Origin: Granulicella sp. S156
Lineage (GTDB): Bacteria; Acidobacteriota; Terriglobia; Terriglobales; Acidobacteriaceae
Direction of reading: 5' to 3'
Assembly: GCF_009766105.1 (NCBI RefSeq)
Contig: NZ_LMUH01000026.1
Coordinates: forward strand, 72,683-136,682
Length of the DNA stretch: 64,000 nt
A program made the translations under genes and the position numbers. Below are positions 1 to 9,065 of the stretch, piece after piece; position 1 is the stretch's first letter, and each line of letters starts with the position of its first letter. The notes below the pieces were generated by a model. The model was not told the origin of the DNA. It did not search any database and saw only the letters and a list, made by a program, of their open reading frames with translations.

Positions 1-1781
1 GCGTCGTGCTCCTGTTTCGTGGAGGCGGAGTGTGCGGCGATGATATCGTCCCACTGCTGCTGCGAGGTCTCGAACTCCTGCGACTGGTAGTAGAAGCGCA
101 CGAAGCCCGGTGCGGCGACCGGCTGAATGGCGCCTTCGGCGGCGGAGACCGCGCGGGCGAGCGAGCGCTTGACCAGATCCTGTCGAGCCATGAACTCGGA
201 GTTGCCGCCGAGCAAAATGTCGGTACCGCGACCTGCCATGTTGGTGGCGATCGTGACCATGCCCAGCCGTCCAGCCTGGGCAACGATCTCGGCTTCCTTC
301 TCGTGGAACTTGGCGTTCAGCACGACGTGGCGTACGCTCTTGCGCTTCAGGATGTCGGAGAGCAGTTCGGACTTCTCGATGCTGGTGGTGCCTACCAGCA
401 CAGGCTGCTTCATCGCGTGCAGGCGTTCGATCTCGTCGGCGACGGCGAAGTATTTTTCCTTGGCCGTACGGTAGACGACATCAGGATTCTCGATGCGCAG
501 CATCTGCCGGTTGGTGGGGATGACGACGATGTCGAGCTTGTAGATCTTGTCGAACTCGGCGGCTTCTGTCTCGGCGGTGCCGGTCATTCCGGAGAGCTTC
601 TTGTACAGGCGGAAGTAGTTCTGGAAGGTGATGGTCGCGAGCGTCTGATCTTCCTTGCGGATCTGCACGCCTTCCTTGGCTTCGACGGCCTGGTGCAGGC
701 CATCCGACCAGCGGCGGCCGGGCATCAGGCGGCCGGTGAACTCGTCGACGATGATGACCTCGCCGTCCTTGACCACGTACTCCACATCGCGCTTGTAGAG
801 CGAGTGTGCCTTGATGGCGACCTCGATGTGGTGCTTCATGTCCCAGTTCTCGGGGTCGGCGATGTTGCCGATGCCGAGGATGGCTTCGATCTTCTCCCAA
901 CCCTCGTCGGTGACGGTGATGGCGCGCGCCTTTTCGTCGACGACGTAATCGCCGGACCAGGTCTTGGTCTCGAGCGTCTCGATCAACTCGCCCAATTCCA
1001 ACTTGGGAATAACGGTATTGGCGATGGCGTATTTGTCGGTGGTCTTATCGGTAGGGCCGGAGATGATGAGCGGGGTGCGGGCTTCGTCGATGAGGATCGA
1101 ATCGACCTCGTCGACGATGCAGTAGTAGTGGCCGCGCTGCACGGTCTCGCCGAGTTCGAACTTCATGTTGTCGCGCAGATAGTCGAAGCCGAACTCGTTG
1201 TTCGTGCCGTAGGTGATGTCCGAAGCATAGGCTTCGCGGCGCTGGCGGTCGTCGAGGTCATGCACGATGACGCCGACTGTGAGACCGAGGAAGCCATAGA
1301 TCTTGCCCATCCATTCAGCATCGCGCTTGGCGAGATAGTCGTTCACCGTTACGACGTGGACGCCGTGGCCGGCGAGCGCGTTCAGATAGCAGGGAAGTGT
1401 GGCGACGAGGGTCTTGCCTTCGCCGGTCTTCATCTCGGAGATCTTGCCGGAGTGCAGTGTCATGCCGCCGATCATCTGAACGTCGAAGTGGCGCATGCTG
1501 ACGACGCGGCGACCGGCCTCACGAACGACCGCGAAGGCTTCGGGCAGAAGCTCATCGAGCGCGGCCTTCTCGGCAGCGACGATCTCTTCGGCATCCGTCA
1601 GGCCTTCGATGGCTTTGGCGATGCGGGCTTTGAATTCAAGAGTTTTGGCCTGCAGCTCGGCGTCGGAGAGGGATTTTGTGGCCTCATCGAAACTGTTGAT
1701 CTGAGCAAGCACAGGGAGCATGCGCTTGACGGCGCGTTCGTTGCTGGTACCGAAGACTTTGGCGAGAACTTTGTTGAGCAA
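1..1781 (-). CDS. secA: Protein translocase ATPase SecA (N-terminal part, runs off left edge)
   Basis: Motor ATPase of the Sec pathway, which pushes unfolded preproteins through SecYEG at the inner membrane. About 593 codons are present and the C-terminus lies outside the window. Visible motifs are Walker A MKTGEGKT (residues 117-124), the DEAD-type box DEVD (224-227), the preprotein cross-linking region in between, and the second helicase half starting near [12 protein letters not shown] with [14 protein letters not shown] place the start at a TTG (1781) because AGAAGG lies 9 bases upstream and the protein then begins [10 protein letters not shown], as SecA proteins do. A very long opposite-strand ORF over the same bases is a shadow of its codon bias. 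Identification is firm; the start is probable. Confidence 0.97.
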   Translation of the reverse strand, partial: MLNKVLAKVFGTSNERAVKRMLPVLAQINSFDEATKSLSDAELQAKTLEFKARIAKAIEGLTDAEEIVAAEKAALDELLPEAFAVVREAGRRVVSMRHFDVQMIGGMTLHSGKISEMKTGEGKTLVATLPCYLNALAGHGVHVVTVNDYLAKRDAEWMGKIYGFLGLTVGVIVHDLDDRQRREAYASDITYGTNNEFGFDYLRDNMKFELGETVQRGHYYCIVDEVDSILIDEARTPLIISGPTDKTTDKYAIANTVIPKLELGELIETLETKTWSGDYVVDEKARAITVTDEGWEKIEAILGIGNIADPENWDMKHHIEVAIKAHSLYKRDVEYVVKDGEVIIVDEFTGRLMPGRRWSDGLHQAVEAKEGVQIRKEDQTLATITFQNYFRLYKKLSGMTGTAETEAAEFDKIYKLDIVVIPTNRQMLRIENPDVVYRTAKEKYFAVADEIERLHAMKQPVLVGTTSIEKSELLSDILKRKSVRHVVLNAKFHEKEAEIVAQAGRLGMVTIATNMAGRGTDILLGGNSEFMARQDLVKRSLARAVSAAEGAIQPVAAPGFVRFYYQSQEFETSQQQWDDIIAAHSASTKQEHD

Positions 1782-1910
1782 AACGGGTGTCCTTCTTGCG
1801 TGGGCGCCAGGTGGAGACACAGGCGCAGAGGATCGCAACCTCGAGTTTACGTGAAACGGATAGGCCGAACCGGAGTGGTGACCTGGACGAAACGCGCGGG
1901 AGGGCGGACT

Positions 1911-2210
1911 CTAGACGCCGAAACCGGTGACGGCCTGGAGCTCCATGGAGTGTGCGGAGGGCGGGCGCATCGTCCAGACGGTGCGGTGCAGCGCGAGCGA
2001 AGCGACGGGAAGATCGAGCGCAAGGGCGTCGCTGCTATCGGAGTTGAACTCCGATAGGGTGCTGATTCCGCCACGGTCCTGGCCCAGCAGCATGCTGATG
2101 TAATGGCCACCGATGCTGAAGTCGCCGTCGCGCAATGCCGATCCTTCTGCCACGCCAAGAGAGGCGAGCAGCAGGAGGACGCTTGCGAGATGGATCGCGC
2201 GGAGTCGCAT
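1911..2210 (-). CDS. Small exported hypothetical protein
   Basis: A 99-residue ORF starting with a convincing signal peptide (RLRAIHLASVLLLLASLGV, likely cut near AEG). I do not recognise the mature part; it has no cysteines and no repeats. It begins 23 bases after the stop of the SGNH hydrolase gene on the same strand, so the two are probably co-transcribed, with secA following after a further gap. No clear Shine-Dalgarno precedes the ATG. An overlapping ORF in another frame of the same strand lacks a signal sequence and looks artefactual. Function unknown. Confidence 0.5.
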   Translation of the reverse strand: MRLRAIHLASVLLLLASLGVAEGSALRDGDFSIGGHYISMLLGQDRGGISTLSEFNSDSSDALALDLPVASLALHRTVWTMRPPSAHSMELQAVTGFGV

Positions 2211-2233
2211 TGATTGAATTTTAGCCGATAAGG

Positions 2234-3106
2234 CTAGTTCTTGAGGAAGGAGGCGACCGGAGATTTGATGGCCTGAAGGGCTGCGGCGACATCGGCAGCG
2301 TTCCGTTCGGCTCCCTGGGGGCTGGTATGGGTGTGATCTTTCGGAAAGAGAAGAGCCGTTTTTTCAGGGCCAAGGGCCTCCAGGCGGTTGGCTTCGAGGG
2401 TCGCCATGTCGGCAATAGGGACGTGCTGCGCGGCGGAGACCTGGTTTTCGTAGTCGCGGAAGCCCATGTCGCGCTCGATGTGGCCATCGTTCCAAATGTT
2501 GCGGATAGTAGGGGTTAGCAGGATGGGGGTGGCGCCCTTAGCGCGGGTGTCTGCAATATATTTGCGGAGATACCAGCCGTAGGTGTGGACGGTTTCGGTA
2601 GTTTTGCCGGCGAGTGGGCCGATGGTGAAGGGGGTCTTGATGGGGAGGTCCACGGTCTCTTCTCCAATGCCCTTGAGACTGTTGCGGCCTTTGGAGTCAT
2701 TGCGGAGGGAGTCCGAGGTGCCGGCTCCGTCGTTATGGCCCATCTGGATGAGGACGAAGTCGCCGGGCTTGATCTCGGAGAGGACGTGATCCCATAGACC
2801 TTCGTTGAAGTAGGTGCGGGAGCTTCGGCCGGCACGGGCGCGGTTGGCTATATTGACGCGCGAGGTGTCGAAGAGAGCGGCGAAGTGGTCGCCCCAGCCG
2901 AGGTCGGCGCCATTGCGCGCGGTGGAGTCGCCGACGATGAAGACGGTAGGCAGCCTGGGATTGAGGGGAGCGTCGATAGGGGTGTTGATTTGAGGTGGGG
3001 CATCCGGTGTAGCCGGTATATTTTGCTGCGCCAGGGCCAATGATCCAAAGACAAGGGCAAGCACGGCAGGAAACGCCAGAAAACGGAGGGCACGTGCTGA
3101 ATTCAT
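2234..3106 (-). CDS. Secreted SGNH hydrolase, rhamnogalacturonan acetylesterase-like
   Basis: A 290-residue exported esterase. Residues 1-26 form a signal peptide ending ALAQ. SGNH blocks are in the expected order: GDST (59-62, nucleophile Ser61), AGRSSRTY (92-99, block II Gly), GHND (123-126, block III Asn) and DHTH (257-260, supplying catalytic Asp257 and His260). The RSSRTY element and overall length match the rhamnogalacturonan acetylesterase group (CE12, RhgT/YesT type), which removes acetyl groups from pectic rhamnogalacturonan. The substrate is inferred from family and not proven. No pectinase genes are adjacent; the only downstream partner is the small exported protein. Confidence 0.85.
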   Translation of the reverse strand: MNSARALRFLAFPAVLALVFGSLALAQQNIPATPDAPPQINTPIDAPLNPRLPTVFIVGDSTARNGADLGWGDHFAALFDTSRVNIANRARAGRSSRTYFNEGLWDHVLSEIKPGDFVLIQMGHNDGAGTSDSLRNDSKGRNSLKGIGEETVDLPIKTPFTIGPLAGKTTETVHTYGWYLRKYIADTRAKGATPILLTPTIRNIWNDGHIERDMGFRDYENQVSAAQHVPIADMATLEANRLEALGPEKTALLFPKDHTHTSPQGAERNAADVAAALQAIKSPVASFLKN

Positions 3107-3279
3107 GTGGGAAATAGTATCACTGGTGGATTATGTCGATACCTTTTTGGCAATCGCAACCGTTGCGAAAAAGGGTGTCTGGCAGCGGTCCGCAGTTGCT
3201 CCATTTCTAGAGAGCCGCGAGCTGCCAGAACTTTAAATAATTCCTGCAGATAGTACGATGGGCATAATTTCTAGCAGGT

Positions 3280-4683
3280 ATGGAGCGTTCCGTGAAGTTG
3301 AGCAGTGGATATGCATTTATGGTTGCCGTGCTAACGGTGAGTGCGGCGGCACAGCAGGCTGGTACGTGGACGGTCAAGCCGGAGTGGGTGCGGGCCCATG
3401 AGGAGTTTCTGGCCAGCGATGCGATGCATGGCCGTGGCAGCGCGACTCACGATGAGGAGATCACGGCGACCTATGTGGCCTCGGAGTTCAGGGCCTATGG
3501 ATTGAAACCTGCTCCGGAGATGCCGGGCTATATCCAGAGCGCGGAGGTTGTTTCGCCTGTGCTGGATGGCCACGCCGCACTCTCTGCACAGAGCGTTTCT
3601 GCGGCTGAAGGTACGGATCTTCAGCTTTTGGCTTCTTCGGGGGAGAGCGTGTCCGGCTCCCTGGTGCATGTATCTGCCAAAGAAGTCGGCGCAGCAAAGA
3701 TCGATCGCAACTCGGTGGTTCTGCTAACCGGTTTGGCGCCTGGGCAGGGTGCGTTGGGTGTACTGCGGTCCGTCTGGAGACAGCATCCGGCAGTGCTTGT
3801 TTTGGAGCAGGGGGAGGAGACACAGCAACTCTCTACGATATTTGGTGGCAAGACCCACGTTTCTATTCATTTGAAGGAGATGCCGGCGGAGTTCGATGCG
3901 ACGATCGTTGCGCTGAGCGGTAAGGTGTTCTCGCAGCTTGAGGCCGCAAAGGATGGCGAGCGGATAGGAGTTGCCGTGCACACCACTCTGCAGACTGCAC
4001 CGAGGATGACGTATAACGCCATCGGCTACCTGGAAGGGAGCGATCCGAAGAGCGGGACGATTCTTCTGACAGCGCATCTGGATCATCTGGGGGTAGGGAG
4101 TGCGGTGAATGGGGATGCGATTTTCAACGGTGCGAATGATGATGCGGCGGGAACGACGGCCGTATTGGAGCTTGCGCATGCTCTCGCGGCAGGCCCTCGG
4201 CTGAAGCGCAATGTATTGTTTGTCTGCTATGGCAGCGAAGAGATTGGCGAGCTGGGGTCAACCTACTTTGGAATGCACCCGCCTGTGCCCCTGAAGGATT
4301 TGGTGACGAACCTGGAGTTCGAGATGATCGGCGCTCAGGACCCAAAGATGCCTAAGGGAGTGTTGTTGCTGACTGGCTGGGAGCGCTCAAACCTGGGGCC
4401 AACACTGAAGAAGCACGGCGCGTTGGTGGGGCCCGATCCCTATCCGGAACAGCACTTCTTTGAGCGTTCGGACAACTATGCGCTGGCGTTGAAGGGCGTA
4501 GTGGCGCACACGGCAGCAGGCTGGGGAACGCCGCCGACGTACCATCAACCGGACGATGACCTGGCGCATCTGGATCTGCCATTTATGACGGCTGCGATCC
4601 AGAGCCTGGTGGAACCGGTGCGGTGGTTGGCCGACAGCGACTTCAGGCCAGAGTGGGTGCCGGGTGGTGCGCCGAAGAACTAG
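3280..4683 (+). CDS. Exported M28-family zinc aminopeptidase
   Basis: A 467-residue metallopeptidase with an N-terminal signal segment ending near SAAAQQ (residue 26). The M28 zinc site is visible: AHLDH (265-269) supplies the first His, NDDAAG (286-291) the bridging Asp, and SEE (319-321) the catalytic Glu and zinc-binding Glu. A later Asp and His lie in the C-terminal half (FERSDNYA and the PTYHQPDDD region). Residues 90-250 hold a PA-like insertion typical of exported M28 enzymes. It likely removes N-terminal residues from peptides in the periplasm or outside the cell. The ATG follows AGCAGG. The gene stands alone, converging with the next gene only 35 bp away. Confidence 0.88.
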   Translation: MERSVKLSSGYAFMVAVLTVSAAAQQAGTWTVKPEWVRAHEEFLASDAMHGRGSATHDEEITATYVASEFRAYGLKPAPEMPGYIQSAEVVSPVLDGHAALSAQSVSAAEGTDLQLLASSGESVSGSLVHVSAKEVGAAKIDRNSVVLLTGLAPGQGALGVLRSVWRQHPAVLVLEQGEETQQLSTIFGGKTHVSIHLKEMPAEFDATIVALSGKVFSQLEAAKDGERIGVAVHTTLQTAPRMTYNAIGYLEGSDPKSGTILLTAHLDHLGVGSAVNGDAIFNGANDDAAGTTAVLELAHALAAGPRLKRNVLFVCYGSEEIGELGSTYFGMHPPVPLKDLVTNLEFEMIGAQDPKMPKGVLLLTGWERSNLGPTLKKHGALVGPDPYPEQHFFERSDNYALALKGVVAHTAAGWGTPPTYHQPDDDLAHLDLPFMTAAIQSLVEPVRWLADSDFRPEWVPGGAPKN

Positions 4684-4718
4684 GGAGCCTTGAGAGGTTT
4701 CTCATGGCGTCCGTTGCT

Positions 4719-5579
4719 CTACGGCTTTTGTGCGTGAAAGAGGTAATGGTTGAGGTCCGGCCAGAACTCCTTGACCTCGAAGGTGGCAGCATCGATGGCT
4801 ATATCCAAGCCCCACTGGCTGCCGGTATTGCCGAAGCCACGCTGGCTGGATGGATAGTAGAGGTTGGAGATACCAGCAGAGGCTCCGGCACCAATGACTT
4901 CGCCAGCGTTGAAGACCTCATGGCCAGAGTCTGACCGGGTGATCACAGCGCGGCTGAGGGCATATTCGGTGCGTTTGAGAAACCCTCCGCGGCCTAACGT
5001 GTAATACCGAGTGTCTTCGTGAGTGACGGCGGGCACAATAAATTCCACCCAGTAGTTTTCGCTCGTCTGATCCACGGTTGAATGCCACAGGTAACGGCCA
5101 TAGCCGACTCCGCCTTTACCAAACTCGGGTATGGAATTGCGCCCCAGGTCGAAGCCTGCAAGCGCTGCGGGAACAACGAGGGAAGAGTAATCGAAAGAGT
5201 CCTGGCTCGCGGTCACGAATTTCTCTTTGACCGATTGTGGCGGCAGCTTCTGATCCGCGCTCACGGCACGGAAGTTCGGGATGATGCCGAGGATGCGCGT
5301 CGTCTGTTTGCCCGTGGAATCGTCGCTCTGGGGTGTCTGAGGTGTTGGAGCATCGATGGTGGGTTGCAGACTCGACGACTCCAGAGGAGACCCCGCGATC
5401 GCGGAACTGGTGGCCTCACCCGGATCGGGCGAGGAGTTATACCGGGCGCTGGCCGCTGGGCTCACAGCGGTATTGGGAGCGGTAGAAACCGCAAGCTGCT
5501 GCGCACAGAGTCCACCGGTGCAGAGCAATCCGAGGAGAAGAGAGGTCGAAACTGTCTGCCATCGAGAGATCGTCGTCAT
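4719..5579 (-). CDS. Exported hypothetical protein, acidobacterial type
   Basis: A 286-residue protein with a signal peptide (hydrophobic LLLGLLCTGGLCA, cut near AQQ). A low-complexity Ser/Pro/Thr/Ala linker covers residues 30-95. A conserved-looking globular part follows, starting RILGIIPNFRAV and containing many aromatic and glycine residues (GYGRYLWHSTVD, HEDTRYYTLGRGG, GNTGSQWGLDIAIDA). The glycine/aromatic alternation and the ending FHAQKP suggest an outer-membrane-associated or periplasmic protein. I recall similar proteins as frequent hypotheticals in Acidobacteriaceae but cannot name a function. It converges with the M28 peptidase gene and diverges from the M20 peptidase gene. Confidence 0.75.
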   Translation of the reverse strand: MTTISRWQTVSTSLLLGLLCTGGLCAQQLAVSTAPNTAVSPAASARYNSSPDPGEATSSAIAGSPLESSSLQPTIDAPTPQTPQSDDSTGKQTTRILGIIPNFRAVSADQKLPPQSVKEKFVTASQDSFDYSSLVVPAALAGFDLGRNSIPEFGKGGVGYGRYLWHSTVDQTSENYWVEFIVPAVTHEDTRYYTLGRGGFLKRTEYALSRAVITRSDSGHEVFNAGEVIGAGASAGISNLYYPSSQRGFGNTGSQWGLDIAIDAATFEVKEFWPDLNHYLFHAQKP

Positions 5580-5815
5580 GTTTCCTTATACGTTAGTTGC
5601 TTCTGGACTGGATTTGGATTCGAAGAGCTCAACTTGCTCTATGTATTCCTATCGTTGCAGTTGTTATAGATGGACGAGAGGGCTGCTGGGATGCACAGGA
5701 TTGTGACTCCATCAAAAGAATCAAAGATTTAGGATAGCTTGGATGAACGAAGTGGCGGGAGCTATGCTGTGGGCATCTGCGCACTGCACCGTCGCGGAGT
5801 ATGAGGAGAGTTTTG

Positions 5816-7204
5816 ATGAGCAGCAAGGCAGTACAGTTTGGCAAGGACAATGGCGCACGGTTTGTCGAGGAACTAAAGGCGCTGCTGCGTATCCCATCGA
5901 TTTCAACAACGCCGGAACGCGCAGGCGATGTACGCAAAGCGGCGGAGTTCGTGGCGGCGGGTCTGCGTGCGGCCGGCATGGAGAACGTGCGGCTCATTGA
6001 AACTTCGACCCCGAAGCGCGAAGGACATCCGCTGGTCTATGCCGACTGGTTGCATGCCCCTGGTAAGCCGACGGTGCTTTGCTATGGCCACTATGACGTG
6101 CAGCCTCCCGATCCGCTTGACGAGTGGAAGTCACCGCCGTTCGAGCCGGAGGAGCGCGACGGCAACATCTATGCACGAGGGGCCGTCGACGACAAGGGCC
6201 AGATGTGGATGCATGTGAAGGCGCTAGAGTCGCTGCTGAAGGCCGAGGGTAAGCTGCCGGTCAATATCAAGGTGATCGTCGAAGGCGAAGAAGAGGTTGG
6301 AGGCGAAGGCATTGCGACGTTCGTTCGTGAGCATGGCGACGTGCTGAAGGCCGATGCCGCACTGGTCAGCGACACCGAGATGTTCGCGCCTGAGCTGCCA
6401 ACGCTGTGTGTGGGCCTGCGTGGCATGATCTATACCGAACTCGAGGTGCGTGGCGCGGCGACGGATCTTCACTCCGGCATGTACGGAGGCGCTGCCCCGA
6501 ATCCCTTCGTAGCTCTGGCTCAGATCATTGCAAAGTTGAAAGACGAGTCCGGGCACATCGCAATTCCCGGCTTCTATGACGGTATCGAAGAGCCGACCGC
6601 CGATGAGCTAAAGGCGTGGAAGTCGCTGCCGTTCGATGAGGAGCACTATCGCAAGACCGAGGTTGGCTCAACGGAGCTGACTGGGGAATCGGGTTTCAGC
6701 GTCCTGGAGCGTACCTGGTCGCGGCCGACGATGGATGTTCACGGCATGCCCGGCGGTTTCACGGGGGCCGGCGCGAAGACGGTGATTCCCGCAAAGGCGC
6801 TGGCGAAGATCAGCTTCCGCCTCGTACCGGGAATGACTCCTGATGCGACATTTGCGAAATATAAGGCCTTCGTGGAGGAGATCTGTCCCAAGGGCATTCA
6901 GGTGTCGGTGAGGATGATCCACTCGGGCGAGCCGATCGTCGTGAGCACGGATAACGACTACATCCGTGCGGCGAAAGAGGCGATGGGAGAGGTCTTTGGC
7001 AAGGAGACGGTCTTCGTGCGCGGTGGCGGGTCGATTCCGATCGTCGGTGACTTCGTTCGGGAGCTGGGGATCCCGACGGTAATGATGGGCTTCGGTTTGC
7101 CGGACGACAACCTCCATGCGCCGAACGAAAAATTCCATCTGGCGAATTTCCATCGCGGGATTGAGTCGATCGTGCGGTTCTTTGGACTGGTTGGCGGCGC
7201 GTAG
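5816..7204 (+). CDS. M20-family zinc dipeptidase
   Basis: A 462-residue cytoplasmic metallopeptidase of the M20 dipeptidase group (carnosinase/PepV-like, often annotated beta-Ala-His dipeptidase). Metal ligands and catalytic residues are visible: GHYDVQPPDP (His92, Asp94), ARGAVDDKGQ (bridging Asp125/126), EGEEEVGGEG (catalytic and ligand Glu159/160), SDTEM and the terminal NLHAPNEKF. The dimerisation or lid domain lies at roughly 200-350. An ATG 15 bases upstream is in frame, but the GAGGAG ribosome site lies between the two and serves 5816. The gene is followed after 33 bp by mobA on the same strand. Confidence 0.93.
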   Translation: MSSKAVQFGKDNGARFVEELKALLRIPSISTTPERAGDVRKAAEFVAAGLRAAGMENVRLIETSTPKREGHPLVYADWLHAPGKPTVLCYGHYDVQPPDPLDEWKSPPFEPEERDGNIYARGAVDDKGQMWMHVKALESLLKAEGKLPVNIKVIVEGEEEVGGEGIATFVREHGDVLKADAALVSDTEMFAPELPTLCVGLRGMIYTELEVRGAATDLHSGMYGGAAPNPFVALAQIIAKLKDESGHIAIPGFYDGIEEPTADELKAWKSLPFDEEHYRKTEVGSTELTGESGFSVLERTWSRPTMDVHGMPGGFTGAGAKTVIPAKALAKISFRLVPGMTPDATFAKYKAFVEEICPKGIQVSVRMIHSGEPIVVSTDNDYIRAAKEAMGEVFGKETVFVRGGGSIPIVGDFVRELGIPTVMMGFGLPDDNLHAPNEKFHLANFHRGIESIVRFFGLVGGA

Positions 7205-7237
7205 GGGAATCTCTATCGAGTTGCGAGGGATGATCGC

Positions 7238-7894
7238 TTGAGCGATACGAAGCTGCCCGTGCATGGATTTGTGCTGGCAGGCGGTAAGAGTTCGCGCATG
7301 GGCCAGGACAAAGCGCTGCTCCCATTTTGTGGGCGACCGATGATCGAGATCGCGGTTGAAAAGCTGCGGGAGTTCTGCGCGGAAGTCAGCATTGTGGGGA
7401 ACCGAGAAGACCTGCAGGTGTTTGCGCCGGTAGTCCGGGAAGAACGGTTGAATGTGGGGCCGGCAGCAGGGGTTGAAGCTGGCTTATTTGCAGCGCTGCA
7501 ACCGTGGACGATGTTTATACCGGTTGACGTCCCGCTGGTGCCGTTGGAAGTGCTGGGGACATGGGTCGCGGCTGTTATCGAACAGCAGGCAGCAGGATAT
7601 GGCGCGAGCTGTCTGCTGGTCAATCAGCAGCGACAACCGGCGTTTTGCATGATGCGGCGGGAGTGCTATGGGTCTGTCACGCTTGCTCTCGAGCGAGGCG
7701 AACGCCGATTAGACGATATCTTGATAAATCTTGACAAAGACAAAGGGGTTGGCGGGGTATGGGTTTGCGATGTAGCGAAGCTTGCGTATACCCCCAATCC
7801 GGCATATTTGGATAGGAAGCTTTGGTTCTCAAACGTGAATACGGCACAAGAACTTGTTGAGGCGGAAGCCTGGGCTGTCGCATCGAAGGTATGA
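7238..7894 (+). CDS. mobA: Molybdenum cofactor guanylyltransferase
   Basis: A 218-residue nucleotidyltransferase expected to join GMP to molybdopterin, giving the MGD cofactor of DMSO-reductase-family enzymes. The nucleotide-binding signature LAGGKSSRMGQDKA is at residues 13-26, and the metal-binding VDVPLVP lies near residue 90. The start is a TTG with GAGGGA seven bases upstream. No other molybdenum cofactor gene is nearby, so the target enzyme cannot be named from context. It could be a paralogue transferring another nucleotide (MocA-like CMP transfer), but the length and motifs favour MobA. Confidence 0.86.
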   Translation: MSDTKLPVHGFVLAGGKSSRMGQDKALLPFCGRPMIEIAVEKLREFCAEVSIVGNREDLQVFAPVVREERLNVGPAAGVEAGLFAALQPWTMFIPVDVPLVPLEVLGTWVAAVIEQQAAGYGASCLLVNQQRQPAFCMMRRECYGSVTLALERGERRLDDILINLDKDKGVGGVWVCDVAKLAYTPNPAYLDRKLWFSNVNTAQELVEAEAWAVASKV

Positions 7895-7927
7895 GCGCGA
7901 GTGACATACTAAGTCCAGGAGCGATCT

Positions 7928-8884
7928 ATGACCGACGACAAAGAGGCCGCGCTGCCCAAGGGCGAAGAAGAGTCCTTGACGGCGGAACTCTCGCCAGACG
8001 TCTCTCCCGTCGTACAGGAGTTTATGGCGGAGGCCGCGCAGGCCAACGAAGAAGAAGCTGAAGCTATTGCGCAGGATACGACCTTCGCGGCGGACGCAGG
8101 GCTGGCCGGTGCGGCCTTTTCGACAGCTTCGCTGATAGGTCCCTACATCTCGTTCGAGCACGTCTGTAAATCATTTGGCGACTTTATCGTCTTAGAGGAT
8201 GTGAGCTTCTTCGTCAACCCGGGGGAGACGCTCTGCATTCTGGGCCGAAGTGGTGTCGGCAAGTCGGTTTCACTACAGATATTGATGGGTTTTCTCAAGC
8301 CGGATCGTGGCACCGTGCTGGTTGCCGGTCAGGACATCTCAGGTCTCTCCGAGCGCGAAATGCAGGAGGTTCGACGCAAAGTCACGATGGTCTTCCAGAA
8401 CGGAGCGTTGTTTGATTCTGTTTCGGTGGGCGAAAATGTGGCGTTTCCTCTGCGTGAGCGTAGAACCATGGAAGAAGACCAGATCCAGCAGGTAGTAAAA
8501 GGTTTATTGGAGATGGTCGGTGTTGCCGGGATGGAGAATATGCTGCCTTCAGACCTTTCTACGGGCATGAAACGATCGGTCGCCATCGCCCGCGCACTCG
8601 CAGCCCAGCCCTCGGCTGTGCTGTACGACGAGCCGACCACCATGGTCGATCCCTTGATGGCGCATCTTCTTGGCGATCTAATCCAACGCTTGAAGGTGCA
8701 ATTGCATCTGACGAGTATTGTAGTTACTCACGACATGCGGTTTGCTCAGAAACTGGCCGATCGTGTTGTCTTTTTGCATGAAGGTAAGGCTAGTTTCTTC
8801 GGCACAATGGAAGAAATGCACGCCAGCAAAGACCCCGTGCTTCAGGAATTCCTTGCATTGGATGCCTTGGTTCTGCCAAACTAG
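7928..8884 (+). CDS. MlaF-like ABC transporter ATP-binding protein with acidic N-terminal extension
   Basis: A 318-residue ATPase of the MlaF/Mkl/TTG2A group, which normally drives lipid transport with an MlaE permease and an MCE-domain protein. Walker A GRSGVGKS is at 106-113, the Q-loop VFQNGALFDS near 155-164, the signature LSTGM (210-214) replaces the usual LSGGQ/M, and Walker B LYDEPTT is at 232-238. The first 70 residues are an Ala/Glu-rich acidic extension absent from the usual roughly 260-residue family members. No mlaE or MCE gene adjoins it here, so it acts with partners encoded elsewhere or is an orphan. A GGAGCG element lies upstream of the ATG. Confidence 0.87.
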   Translation: MTDDKEAALPKGEEESLTAELSPDVSPVVQEFMAEAAQANEEEAEAIAQDTTFAADAGLAGAAFSTASLIGPYISFEHVCKSFGDFIVLEDVSFFVNPGETLCILGRSGVGKSVSLQILMGFLKPDRGTVLVAGQDISGLSEREMQEVRRKVTMVFQNGALFDSVSVGENVAFPLRERRTMEEDQIQQVVKGLLEMVGVAGMENMLPSDLSTGMKRSVAIARALAAQPSAVLYDEPTTMVDPLMAHLLGDLIQRLKVQLHLTSIVVTHDMRFAQKLADRVVFLHEGKASFFGTMEEMHASKDPVLQEFLALDALVLPN

Positions 8885-9022
8885 CAACACACTCAACCCA
8901 GTAGGCGCAACTTTTTTGAAATGATTGTGTTACGGGAAACAGCCTCTTGTTTCTTCTATCTTCAATAAGATGCTGTCACCCTTTGTTCGGTAGACTAGGG
9001 AACACACTCAACAAGATATACA

Positions 9023-9042
9023 AACGCCAGTTCACTGGCGTT
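9023..9042. repeat. Hairpin in the 5' leader of the sugar transferase gene
   Basis: Perfect 9-bp inverted repeat AACGCCAGT / ACTGGCGTT with a two-base centre, 23 bp before the ATG of the next gene. A direct repeat AACACACTCAAC occurs at 8886-8897 and again at 9001-9012, just upstream. These could be regulatory or the hairpin could terminate readthrough from the MlaF-like gene; there is no T-tract. Confidence 0.5.
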
Positions 9043-9065
9043 GGGGCCATTTACGGTAGCTCAAG

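Noticed and set aside
6..2057. Long plus-strand ORF of 683 codons
   Set aside because: It is antisense to secA; the minus strand carries clear SecA motifs and the ORF has no family features.
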